Both the position numbers and the translations under genes were made by a program. The notes under the pieces were generated by a model, which was not told the origin of the DNA, made no database searches, and saw nothing but the letters and a program-made list of their open reading frames with translations. Below, piece by piece: positions 57,922 to 64,000 of a stretch of 64,000 bases of DNA (its first letter is position 1; the number at the start of each line of letters is the position of its first letter). Source of the DNA: JBCDLI01 sp038745535 (GTDB taxonomy: Bacteria > Pseudomonadota > Alphaproteobacteria > Rhizobiales > Rhizobiaceae); assembly GCA_038745535.1 (NCBI GenBank), contig JBCDLI010000004.1, positions 12,123 through 76,122 of the forward strand, in the 5' to 3' direction.

Positions 57922-58671
57922 ATGGCTGACGCAAGTTCCCAAACCACGATTGACGATGCAGAGGTTGAGCAGTTTTCCAGGCTTGCCTCTGAGTGGTGGA
58001 ACCCGACGGGAAAATTCAAGCCGCTGCACAAATTCAATCCCGTCCGGCTTGCTTACATCCGTGAAACGGTCTGCGCCCATTTTGATCGCGATCTGAACCA
58101 GCCAAAACCATTCGCAGGATTGCGGTTTCTTGATATCGGTTGCGGCGGCGGACTTTTGAGCGAACCGATGGCGCGGCTGGGCGCAGATGTTGTTGGTGCG
58201 GACGCGTCTGCGACCAACATCGAAGTCGCGAAAATCCATATGGCGCAATCGGGTCTCGACATTGATTACCGCGCGACATCTGCTGAGGCTTTACAACAAG
58301 CAGGCGAACAGTTCGACGTGATTTTGAATATGGAAGTCGTCGAGCACGTCGCCGATGTCGACCTGTTTATAAAATCCTGCGCAGCGATGGTGAAGCCCAA
58401 CGGCCTGATGTTTATAGCCACCATAAACCGAACTGCGAAAGCGCGCGCACTCGCGATCTTTATGGCTGAAAACGTTCTGCGTTGGCTGCCGAAAGGCACG
58501 CACCAATATGAAAAGCTGGTGAAGCCGGAAGAGCTGGAAAAAGCGCTCGTCGGAACGGGCGTTGACATTTTTGAGCGCAGCGGCGTGTTTTATAATGTGC
58601 TTGCCGACGAGTGGCGGCGCTCGAAGGATATGGACGTCAATTATATGGTCGTTTCGAAGCGGGCGGCCTAA
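57922..58671 (+). CDS. ubiG: Ubiquinone O-methyltransferase UbiG
   Basis: 249 residues from ATG 57922 with an ideal GGAGGAAG upstream; the ATG at 57910 overlaps that ribosome site. It has the SAM motif Leu-Asp-Ile-Gly-Cys-Gly-Gly-Gly-Leu-Leu-Ser-Glu-Pro-Met, an Ala-Ser-Glu-Trp-Trp-Asn-Pro N-terminus and Asn-Met-Glu-Val-Val-Glu-His. It carries out both O-methylation steps of ubiquinone synthesis. It is divergent from lysC, the classic alphaproteobacterial order. The 3' end overlaps the convergent DUF779 gene by 4 bp. Confidence 0.97.
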   Translation: MADASSQTTIDDAEVEQFSRLASEWWNPTGKFKPLHKFNPVRLAYIRETVCAHFDRDLNQPKPFAGLRFLDIGCGGGLLSEPMARLGADVVGADASATNIEVAKIHMAQSGLDIDYRATSAEALQQAGEQFDVILNMEVVEHVADVDLFIKSCAAMVKPNGLMFIATINRTAKARALAIFMAENVLRWLPKGTHQYEKLVKPEELEKALVGTGVDIFERSGVFYNVLADEWRRSKDMDVNYMVVSKRAA

Positions 58672-59093
58672 GCCGCAACCGCTTCCAATGTTGCCAATTG
58701 TTCATCGGAGAAGACACGGCTCCGCGTGAAGAAACGCTTCTCGCGTCCGTTATCGAGTGAGAACATTCCGCCGCGACCGGGCACGACATCGAGGATCAGC
58801 TGCGTATGCTTCCACGCCTCAAATTGCGGACCGGAAATATAAACTTCAGAGCCGTCGATCTCGCCGAGCTTCACGTCCGATGCGCCGACGCGGAAGTCGC
58901 TCACCGGATAACACATCGGTGAAGAGCCATCGCAGCATCCGCCGGACTGGTGGAATAGAACTTCACCGTGGTCGGCTTTGATTTCGGCGAGAAGCTGTTT
59001 TGCGCCCTCGGTTCCGACGACGCGGGCCAGCGGATCAGTTCCTGCAAGCGCGGTTTCGTCTGTCGCGCATTGAATTTTGGCGTGTTCGTTCAT
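58668..59093 (-). CDS. DUF779 domain-containing protein
   Basis: 141 residues with the family core Leu-Phe-His-Gln-Ser-Gly-Gly-Cys-Cys-Asp-Gly-Ser-Ser-Pro-Met-Cys-Tyr, which holds three of its Cys residues and probably binds a metal. It continues with Glu-Val-Tyr-Ile-Ser-Gly-Pro-Gln-Phe. DUF779 genes commonly sit beside aldehyde dehydrogenases and AcoR-type regulators, as here, but no activity is proven. A terminator lies between it and the upstream aldehyde dehydrogenase, so it may have its own promoter or depend on read-through. Confidence 0.9.
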   Translation of the reverse strand: MNEHAKIQCATDETALAGTDPLARVVGTEGAKQLLAEIKADHGEVLFHQSGGCCDGSSPMCYPVSDFRVGASDVKLGEIDGSEVYISGPQFEAWKHTQLILDVVPGRGGMFSLDNGREKRFFTRSRVFSDEQLATLEAVAA

Positions 59094-59188
59094 CGTTTTT
59101 TCCTCCGGCGTAGAGCTTAGTTCATTTCGCTCATGACAGCAATCAACTCCTTGCGATGTGAAAGTCTGCGCCAGTGCGAGCCATAGCG

Positions 59189-59215
59189 AAAAAAGGCCCG
59201 CACGGGGCGGGCCTT
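59189..59215 (-). terminator. Intrinsic terminator after the aldehyde dehydrogenase gene
   Basis: AAGGCCCGC and GCGGGCCTT are exact 9-bp arms with a 5-nt loop, and on the minus strand six T end the stem. It lies 26 bp past the dehydrogenase stop and about 100 bp before the DUF779 start. Confidence 0.9.
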
Positions 59216-59240
59216 CTCGATAGTCAATTTAAGCGTCGAA

Positions 59241-60764
59241 TCAAAAGAAGCCGAGCTTGTTTGGCGAATAGCTAACCAGCATGTTCTTCGTCTGGCGATA
59301 GTGGTTCAGCATCATCTTGTGTGTTTCACGACCGATGCCCGACTGCTTGTAGCCACCAAACGGCGCGTGTGCCGGATAGAGGTGGTAGCAGTTTGTCCAC
59401 ACGCGACCGGCCTCGATTGCACGACCAAAGCGGTAGCAGGTGTTTGCATCGCGTGACCATACGCCGGCACCAAGACCGTAGAGCGTGTCGTTGGCGATTT
59501 CCAAGGCTTCGTCTTCGTCCTTAAAGGTCGTGACGGAAACCACCGGTCCGAAGATTTCCTCCTGGAACACACGCATCTTGTTGTGGCCTTTGAGGATTGT
59601 CGGGTTGATGTAGTAGCCGCCTGCCATGTCGCCGGACATTTCACGTGCCGTACCACCGGTAAGCACTTCCGCGCCTTCCTGATTGGCAATGTCAAAATAC
59701 GACATGATCTTCTCTTTTTGCTCCGACGATGCCTGGGCACCCATCATCGTGTCGCCTTCACGAGGGTCGCCGAGATTGATCGCTTTTGTCCGCTCCAGAG
59801 CACGCTCCATGAATTCATCGTAGATATCTTCGTGGATCAGTGCGCGGCTTGGACATGTACAAACCTCGCCCTGGTTGAGAGCAAACATCACGAAGCCTTC
59901 GATTGCCTTGTCGAAGAATTCGTCATCAGCAGCGACCACGTCCTTGTGGAAGATGTTTGGTGACTTACCGCCGAGCTCCAGTGTGACCGGAATGATGTTC
60001 TCAGCTGCGTACTGCATGATGAGACGGCCGGTTGTGGTCTCGCCGGTAAATGCTACCTTTGCGATGCGGTCAGATGTTGCAAGTGGCTTACCAGCTTCCA
60101 GACCGAAACCGTTGACGACGTTCAACACGCCCGGCGGCAGAAGGTGACCGGCAAGTTCACAGAATACCATGATTGTAGCTGGTGTTTGTTCAGCTGGCTT
60201 CAAGACCACGCAGTTACCAGCGGCCAATGCAGGTGCAACTTTCCAAGCCGCCATCAACAGCGGGAAGTTCCACGGAATGATCTGGCCGACCACGCCCAAT
60301 GGCTCATGGAACTGGTATGACACGGTATCATTGTCCAGTTCACCCATCGTACCTTCTTCGGCGCGGATAACGCTGGCAAAGTAGCGGAAGTGGTCGATTG
60401 CGAGCGGCAGATCGGCAGCGCGTGTTTCGCGAAGTGCCTTACCGTTGTCCCATGTCTCGCAGATCGCGAAGAGCTCGAGGTTGTCTTCCATTACCTGCGC
60501 GATTTTCATCAACGCATTTGCGCGCTCAGCGACAGAGGTCTTGCCCCAAGCATCTTTGGCAGCATGGGCTGCGTCGAGAGCTGCATCAACATCGCTTGCG
60601 TCAGAGCGAGCGATTTCGCAAATCACACCGCCAGTGATCGGCGACACGTTTTCGAAGTAACGGCCCGCGCTTGGTGCACGGAATTCACCGTTGATAAAGT
60701 TGTCATAGCGATCGCGAAACGGCGAGACCGCCGAAGACACTTCGACTTTTGACATCTCATTCAT
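59241..60764 (-). CDS. NAD-dependent aldehyde dehydrogenase (acetaldehyde type)
   Basis: 507 residues. The catalytic Cys302 lies in Gln-Gly-Glu-Val-Cys-Thr-Cys-Pro-Ser, with a second Cys at 304. The general-base Glu is in Thr-Leu-Glu-Leu-Gly-Gly-Lys-Ser-Pro-Asn and Pro-Trp-Asn-Phe-Pro-Leu is the cofactor site. The double Cys and length match the AcoD/ExaC-like aldehyde dehydrogenases that oxidise acetaldehyde and other short aldehydes. AGGAGGAG is a strong ribosome site. It is transcribed leftward from a promoter region containing the 18-bp palindrome at 60870. Confidence 0.93.
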   Translation of the reverse strand: MNEMSKVEVSSAVSPFRDRYDNFINGEFRAPSAGRYFENVSPITGGVICEIARSDASDVDAALDAAHAAKDAWGKTSVAERANALMKIAQVMEDNLELFAICETWDNGKALRETRAADLPLAIDHFRYFASVIRAEEGTMGELDNDTVSYQFHEPLGVVGQIIPWNFPLLMAAWKVAPALAAGNCVVLKPAEQTPATIMVFCELAGHLLPPGVLNVVNGFGLEAGKPLATSDRIAKVAFTGETTTGRLIMQYAAENIIPVTLELGGKSPNIFHKDVVAADDEFFDKAIEGFVMFALNQGEVCTCPSRALIHEDIYDEFMERALERTKAINLGDPREGDTMMGAQASSEQKEKIMSYFDIANQEGAEVLTGGTAREMSGDMAGGYYINPTILKGHNKMRVFQEEIFGPVVSVTTFKDEDEALEIANDTLYGLGAGVWSRDANTCYRFGRAIEAGRVWTNCYHLYPAHAPFGGYKQSGIGRETHKMMLNHYRQTKNMLVSYSPNKLGFF

Positions 60765-60869
60765 GATATTCTCCTCCTGTGAAGCCGAGCCTCCTCGCCC
60801 GGCATGTTTCGAGCACTGCCACAGCGACCGGCAGGCTCCAATTGGACGACCGATGTCGCCACGCTAACG

Positions 60870-60887
60870 TGTCTCACTGGTGAGACA
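60870..60887. promoter_or_regulatory. Perfect 18-bp palindrome, candidate AcoR-type operator
   Basis: TGTCTCAC and GTGAGACA are exact 8-bp arms with a 2-bp centre. The site is 106 bp upstream of the aldehyde dehydrogenase start and 11 bp past the regulator's stop, where an activator of the dehydrogenase would bind. TGTCTCA-type half-sites are like those of AcoR/MimR-class regulators. Confidence 0.65.
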
Positions 60888-60897
60888 GTCCACCGCC

Positions 60898-61863
60898 TCA
60901 ATGGCGGCTAAGGCCGTGTTTATTCATGCGTCGATAGAGTGTGGCACGACCTATGCCCAATTCTTTTGCAGCCTCTGTTGCGTTGCCCCGATTGCGGACG
61001 AGCGCCCGTTTTATAGCCTGCTTTTCACCGCGCTCGAGCCCGGTTGATTTGCATCTTTGCAGCGATAACAGGTCGTTGCCCGTAACCGGTTCGATGCGCG
61101 GTTCATCACCGAGTTCGAACAGTAGGCGGGCAGCGCGCGTTGCGCCTATCACGATATCGTATTCATCGACGGCGATAAGTGCGTTGTTTGCGAAGCCTTG
61201 TGCCCCTGGCGCGACGATGATCCGGTTTTTTGAAAATTTCTCAGCGAAAATATCGGTCTCGATCTGCGTCGCGACCTGTTGGACCGAGAGACCCAGAAGC
61301 TTGTTCATATCTTGGGTCTGATCATCGCGATTGGTGGACACGTCAAGTGCGCCCAAAAGTTCTCCGCTCGCGCCAAACACCGGTGCGTCAATGCACGAAA
61401 TGCCCGTGTGTCGCGTCATGAAGTGCTCGTTACGGTGAATGATCACCGGTCGTTTTTCGACGAGGCACGTTCCAATACCGTTCGTGCCTTCGCGGGCCTC
61501 ACTCCAGTCGTAGCCTTCTCCAAGACCACCTCGATCAAAGTGTTCTTCATCGCTGGGAGCGGTTCGACGCGTTAGAATAATACCTTGCGGATCGGTGAGG
61601 ACAACACAACAACCGGCATGTCTTACCGCAGTGTGGAGCGCTTCGATCCGCGGGCGGGCGGTCCTTACAAGTAGATCATTGCGCTCTTCTAGCGCACGAA
61701 GCTCAAGATCGCTCAACCGTTCTTGAGGGCTGGCTTCCCCTTCAGGATCGAGTTTATGACAGACTGCCGACCTACGCCACGACGCTGCAACGGGGCTTAG
61801 TGCAGCAGCGCTGTTGGACTTTACAATCGACAGAACATCGTCTGCATGGCGCAGTGAATTCAC
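60898..61863 (-). CDS. AcoR-like regulator: GAF plus Fis-type HTH, no AAA+ domain
   Basis: 321 residues. Residues 1-230 match the N-terminal sensor of AcoR-class activators (Ser-Trp-Arg-Arg-Ser, Arg-Pro-Arg-Ile-Glu-Ala-Leu-His, GAF stretch Glu-Gly-Thr-Asn-Gly-Ile-Gly-Thr-Cys-Leu-Val-Glu). The last 45 residues form a Fis-type HTH (Asn-Ala-Thr-Glu-Ala-Ala-Lys-Glu-Leu-Gly-Ile-Gly-Arg-Ala-Thr-Leu-Tyr-Arg-Arg-Met). The usual AAA+ sigma-54-activating domain with the GAFTGA loop is absent. It probably controls the adjacent aldehyde dehydrogenase without sigma-54. GTG start after GGAGGAG. Confidence 0.88.
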   Translation of the reverse strand: MNSLRHADDVLSIVKSNSAAALSPVAASWRRSAVCHKLDPEGEASPQERLSDLELRALEERNDLLVRTARPRIEALHTAVRHAGCCVVLTDPQGIILTRRTAPSDEEHFDRGGLGEGYDWSEAREGTNGIGTCLVEKRPVIIHRNEHFMTRHTGISCIDAPVFGASGELLGALDVSTNRDDQTQDMNKLLGLSVQQVATQIETDIFAEKFSKNRIIVAPGAQGFANNALIAVDEYDIVIGATRAARLLFELGDEPRIEPVTGNDLLSLQRCKSTGLERGEKQAIKRALVRNRGNATEAAKELGIGRATLYRRMNKHGLSRH

Positions 61864-61977
61864 ATCGTCTCCTCCTCAGAAGCACGAAGCGTCAGTCACC
61901 ACTTTAATTTAGTCAATCGTAGTTTCGTTGAAGCCAGGGATGAGTTTGTTCAGTCAAAAGTCGCGTCGGACAAAAAC

Positions 61978-62127
61978 TCAGATTTTTGGGAACGGCGCTT
62001 CTGGAAACGCAAGCGAGAAGCCGGCAGAAATTGTCTCTGTGCTTTCAATGGATTGTGCCAAAAGTGCCAGCGATGCGAAGCAAGCGAGAAGCAGAAGGGC
62101 GCCCCACTGGGTTGCAGCTTTTTTCAT
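61978..62127 (-). CDS. 49-residue exported or membrane peptide
   Basis: A short frame from ATG 62127 with GGAG 8 nt upstream. It encodes Met-Lys-Lys-Ala-Ala-Thr, a strong hydrophobic core (Leu-Leu-Leu-Leu-Ala-Cys-Phe-Ala-Ser-Leu-Ala-Leu-Leu-Ala), then a short polar tail ending Pro-Phe-Pro-Lys-Ile. This looks like a signal or anchor helix with a small external tail. No homologue is recognised. The good ribosome site and clean signal pattern support a real gene, but the size leaves doubt. Confidence 0.5.
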   Translation of the reverse strand: MKKAATQWGALLLLACFASLALLAQSIESTETISAGFSLAFPEAPFPKI

Positions 62128-62155
62128 GTAGCGTCTCCAATTCAACCGAACTCAG

Positions 62156-62169
62156 GCTCAAAGTTGAGC
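62156..62169. promoter_or_regulatory. 14-bp palindrome upstream of the small peptide gene
   Basis: GCTCAA and TTGAGC are exact 6-bp arms with a 2-bp centre. It lies 28 bp upstream of the small peptide start, a position suited to an operator. The gap 62128-62327 between the small gene and the phosphatase shows nothing else I can support. Confidence 0.25.
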
Positions 62170-62327
62170 ATGTTATACTTTCGACTAATACGAAGTTAGT
62201 GCAGCGCAATAATTGTCAACCACACCGCAATCAAATGAGTTTTCGCGTTGTCGTAAGCGGTGTCTTTCACCAGGTTTGGAGGGGATGCGCTGGTGCCCTT
62301 CCAAATCGGCTGTGGTAGGCGAGCGCT

Positions 62328-63113
62328 ATGGCGACCTGGCACATCATATTTTCCGATCTGGACGGCACACTGCTGGACCACGACACATATTCGTTTGCGG
62401 CCGCGCAGCCCGCGTTGGACCTGATGCGGAAAACCGAAACGCCTCTTATTCTCGCGTCTTCCAAAACGGCTGCTGAAATCGCACCCATTCGCGACGCGGT
62501 GGGCTTCTCGCAGTATCCGGCAATTGTTGAGAACGGCGCGGGCTTGCTTGCTGCCAACACAACTCCGGAGGAAACAGACCGCGCGGAATGTGAAAAAATC
62601 CGCTCGGCGCTGGACGACTTGCCAACGCACCTGCGTGAATATTTTCGCGGGTTTGGCGATATGAGTGTTGAGGGCATCATGCAGGTGACGGGGCTTCCTT
62701 CGGATGCTGCGGCACTGGCGGCCAAACGCGCATTTTCTGAACCGGGGCTTTGGAGCGGCTCTGACGACGACCGCGACGAATTTATCACACGGCTGAAAGA
62801 GGTGGACATCTCGGCGCGAGACGGGGGCCGATTTCTCACGCTCTCTTTCGGCCGCACGAAAGCAGACCAGATGGCAGATATACGAACCGCGCTTTTTGAC
62901 GACGGGAAAGTCACAACAGTGGCTCTTGGCGATGCGCCAAACGACACCGAGATGCTGATCACTGCCGACCGCGGGTTCATTGTCGCCAACCCTCATGCCA
63001 AGCCAATCGACTTTTCCACCGCAAATGACAGTTCGCACATTAGTCGAACCGATTTGGTTGGTCCCGCCGGTTGGAACGAAGCCGTTCTGTCGGTATTGTC
63101 GGCGCAGAATTAA
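62328..63113 (+). CDS. Mannosyl/glucosyl-3-phosphoglycerate phosphatase (MPGP family, HAD)
   Basis: 261 residues of the HAD-IIB type. The nucleophile motif is Phe-Ser-Asp-Leu-Asp-Gly-Thr-Leu-Leu-Asp. Ala-Ser-Ser-Lys-Thr (motif II), a late Gly-Asp-Ala-Pro-Asn-Asp (motif IV) and the Glu-Asn-Gly-Ala-Gly segment are characteristic of the mannosyl-3-phosphoglycerate phosphatase family. It should remove phosphate from glycosyl-3-phosphoglycerate to give glucosyl- or mannosylglycerate. The next gene is the matching glycosyltransferase, which favours glucosylglycerate. Confidence 0.9.
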   Translation: MATWHIIFSDLDGTLLDHDTYSFAAAQPALDLMRKTETPLILASSKTAAEIAPIRDAVGFSQYPAIVENGAGLLAANTTPEETDRAECEKIRSALDDLPTHLREYFRGFGDMSVEGIMQVTGLPSDAAALAAKRAFSEPGLWSGSDDDRDEFITRLKEVDISARDGGRFLTLSFGRTKADQMADIRTALFDDGKVTTVALGDAPNDTEMLITADRGFIVANPHAKPIDFSTANDSSHISRTDLVGPAGWNEAVLSVLSAQN

Positions 63114-63143
63114 ACCGGCTGCTTGCCGGGATCGGAGAACTTT

Positions 63144-64000
63144 TTGGCCGACTTTCACCAAACGGGCGCAGTGGCGACCATGCACGACCTGCGCACTCGG
63201 GCGCCAGGCCAACTCCAAAGCGAACTGGAAGAACTGGCAAAAACGCAAAAGATTACACTGATCCTGCCGTCGCTTTTCTCCGAACTGGAAGGCGATGCGC
63301 TGGCGTCGATCCTTGACGAGTTGGAGACCGTTAAGTGGATCAATCATATCGTCATCGGCCTTGATCGCGCGACTGAGGAGGAATATCGCTACGCCCGCCA
63401 GTATTTTTCACGGCTGCCACAACCCCATTCCGTGCTTTGGAATGACGGACCGCGGTTGCAGGAAATCGATGCGCGCTTGGCAGCGTTCGGGCTGTCTCCG
63501 CAGGAATTGGGCAAAGGCCGCAACGTTTGGTTTTGCATCGGATACACACTGGCCATGCGCACAAGCCAAGTTGTTGCGCTGCACGATTGTGATATTCTGA
63601 CATACTCATCAGAAATGTTGGCTCGATTGGTGTACCCGGTCGCCAATCCCGTTTTCCCTTACAAATTCTCCAAGGGTTTTTACCCGCGCACTGCCGGCGG
63701 AAAGATGAATGGCCGCGTTAACCGGCTGCTCGTGACACCTCTGTTGCTTGCGTTGCGCACAACGATTGGCCCAAACGACTACGTCGATTATCTGCGGGGT
63801 TTCCGCTATCCGCTGGCCGGTGAATTCGCGATGCGAACATCGACCCTGCCGGAAGTGCGCATTCCCTCCGATTGGGGATTGGAAATCGGGGTCCTGTCTG
63901 AGGCTTGGCGAAATCTCTCGCCGCGTGCTGTGTGTCAGGTCGAGTTGGCCGATACTTACGATCACAAGCACCAGCCTTTGTCCGCCGAAGACGCAACGAC
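63144..64000 (+). CDS. Glucosyl-3-phosphoglycerate synthase-like glycosyltransferase (3' end outside window)
   Basis: An open frame from TTG 63144 (GGAG upstream) or ATG 63180 to the window edge, about 285 residues so far. Conserved landmarks are Ile-Leu-Pro-Ser-Leu-Phe-Ser-Glu-Leu-Glu, Ile-Gly-Leu-Asp-Arg-Ala, Gly-Lys-Gly-Arg-Asn-Val-Trp, the metal motif Leu-His-Asp-Cys-Asp-Ile-Leu-Thr-Tyr, Lys-Met-Asn-Gly-Arg-Val and Ser-Asp-Trp-Gly-Leu-Glu-Ile-Gly. This matches GT81 glucosyl-3-phosphoglycerate synthases. It would transfer glucose from a nucleotide sugar to 3-phosphoglycerate, the step before the phosphatase encoded just upstream. Confidence 0.88.
   Translation, partial: MADFHQTGAVATMHDLRTRAPGQLQSELEELAKTQKITLILPSLFSELEGDALASILDELETVKWINHIVIGLDRATEEEYRYARQYFSRLPQPHSVLWNDGPRLQEIDARLAAFGLSPQELGKGRNVWFCIGYTLAMRTSQVVALHDCDILTYSSEMLARLVYPVANPVFPYKFSKGFYPRTAGGKMNGRVNRLLVTPLLLALRTTIGPNDYVDYLRGFRYPLAGEFAMRTSTLPEVRIPSDWGLEIGVLSEAWRNLSPRAVCQVELADTYDHKHQPLSAEDAT

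Noticed and set aside
60765..60869. Sigma-54 promoter before the aldehyde dehydrogenase
   Set aside because: A TGGCAG-like -24 half is present but no matching -12 GC element at the right distance, and the regulator lacks the AAA+ domain.
62196..63347. Long open frame of about 383 codons on the minus strand across the phosphatase
   Set aside because: The plus-strand frame has all HAD motifs and the MPGP signature. The minus frame is basic, Cys/Arg-rich and has no domain, as expected for an antisense shadow.

Overview
The window is a compact chromosomal segment from an alphaproteobacterium, almost certainly of the order Hyphomicrobiales (Rhizobiales). I infer this from the gene order: rpmB with a divergent DUF3108 gene next to cobT-cobS and a J-domain gene, aroK-aroB followed by a CorC protein, xerD-accA, DUF4167 next to clpB, and prmC-prfA-ptsP-lysC-ubiG. 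A SAM-II riboswitch on metA and a RirA-type iron box in a heme locus agree with this. I cannot fix the genus. There is no prophage, transposon, CRISPR array or rRNA operon in view. Coding density is high and many neighbours overlap by 4 nt.

Layout. 1-6.8 kb: DUF3108 (partial), rpmB, a queuosine-precursor transporter, a phytase-like esterase, the aerobic cobaltochelatase subunits cobT and cobS, a J-domain protein and bolA. 6.8-14.8 kb: CorC-like protein, aroB, aroK, a small membrane protein, xerD, accA, a lipoprotein L,D-transpeptidase, tusA and a D,D-carboxypeptidase. 14.9-23.1 kb: an M20 amidohydrolase, then a polysaccharide and sulfate-activation block (hybrid epimerase/sugar transferase, cysNC, cysD, cysQ, CapD/FlaA1-like dehydratase). 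tRNA-Arg(CCT) follows at 23.3 kb, then an FMN L-lactate dehydrogenase-like enzyme and a TauE/SafE permease.

25.5-36.4 kb is the most distinctive part: a heme-iron acquisition island. A leftward operon (hemP-hmuS-hmuT-hmuU-hmuV plus a small secreted protein) diverges from a rightward operon (TonB-dependent receptor, secreted cysteine protein, exbB, two different exbD genes, tonB). A perfect TGA-N9-TCA palindrome lies between them. An IsdG-like heme monooxygenase and a Cys-rich protein follow under their own likely promoter. The heme would cross the outer membrane by receptor and TonB, cross the inner membrane by HmuTUV, and be handled or opened by HmuS and the IsdG-like enzyme. The two ExbD proteins differ at the key transmembrane residue: Asp in one, Asn in the other.

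36.4-48 kb holds accessory metabolism: an AGE-family epimerase, glycerate kinase, metA (acetyl type by residue 111) under a SAM-II riboswitch and terminator, with a downstream GNAT gene, 3-hydroxybutyryl-CoA dehydrogenase, a TPMT-like methyltransferase, an SDR, an ECF42-like sigma factor with a YciI/DGPF partner, an SRPBCC protein, a membrane AraC regulator and an exported hydrolase. 48-58.7 kb is core: clpB, DUF4167, prmC, prfA, ptsP, lysC, DUF4149, ubiG. 58.7-64 kb: DUF779, an aldehyde dehydrogenase and an AcoR-like regulator that lacks the AAA+ domain, with a perfect 18-bp palindrome between the last two. Then comes a 49-codon exported-peptide gene, and the start of a glucosylglycerate-type osmolyte pathway (MPGP-family phosphatase plus a GT81 glycosyltransferase cut by the window end).
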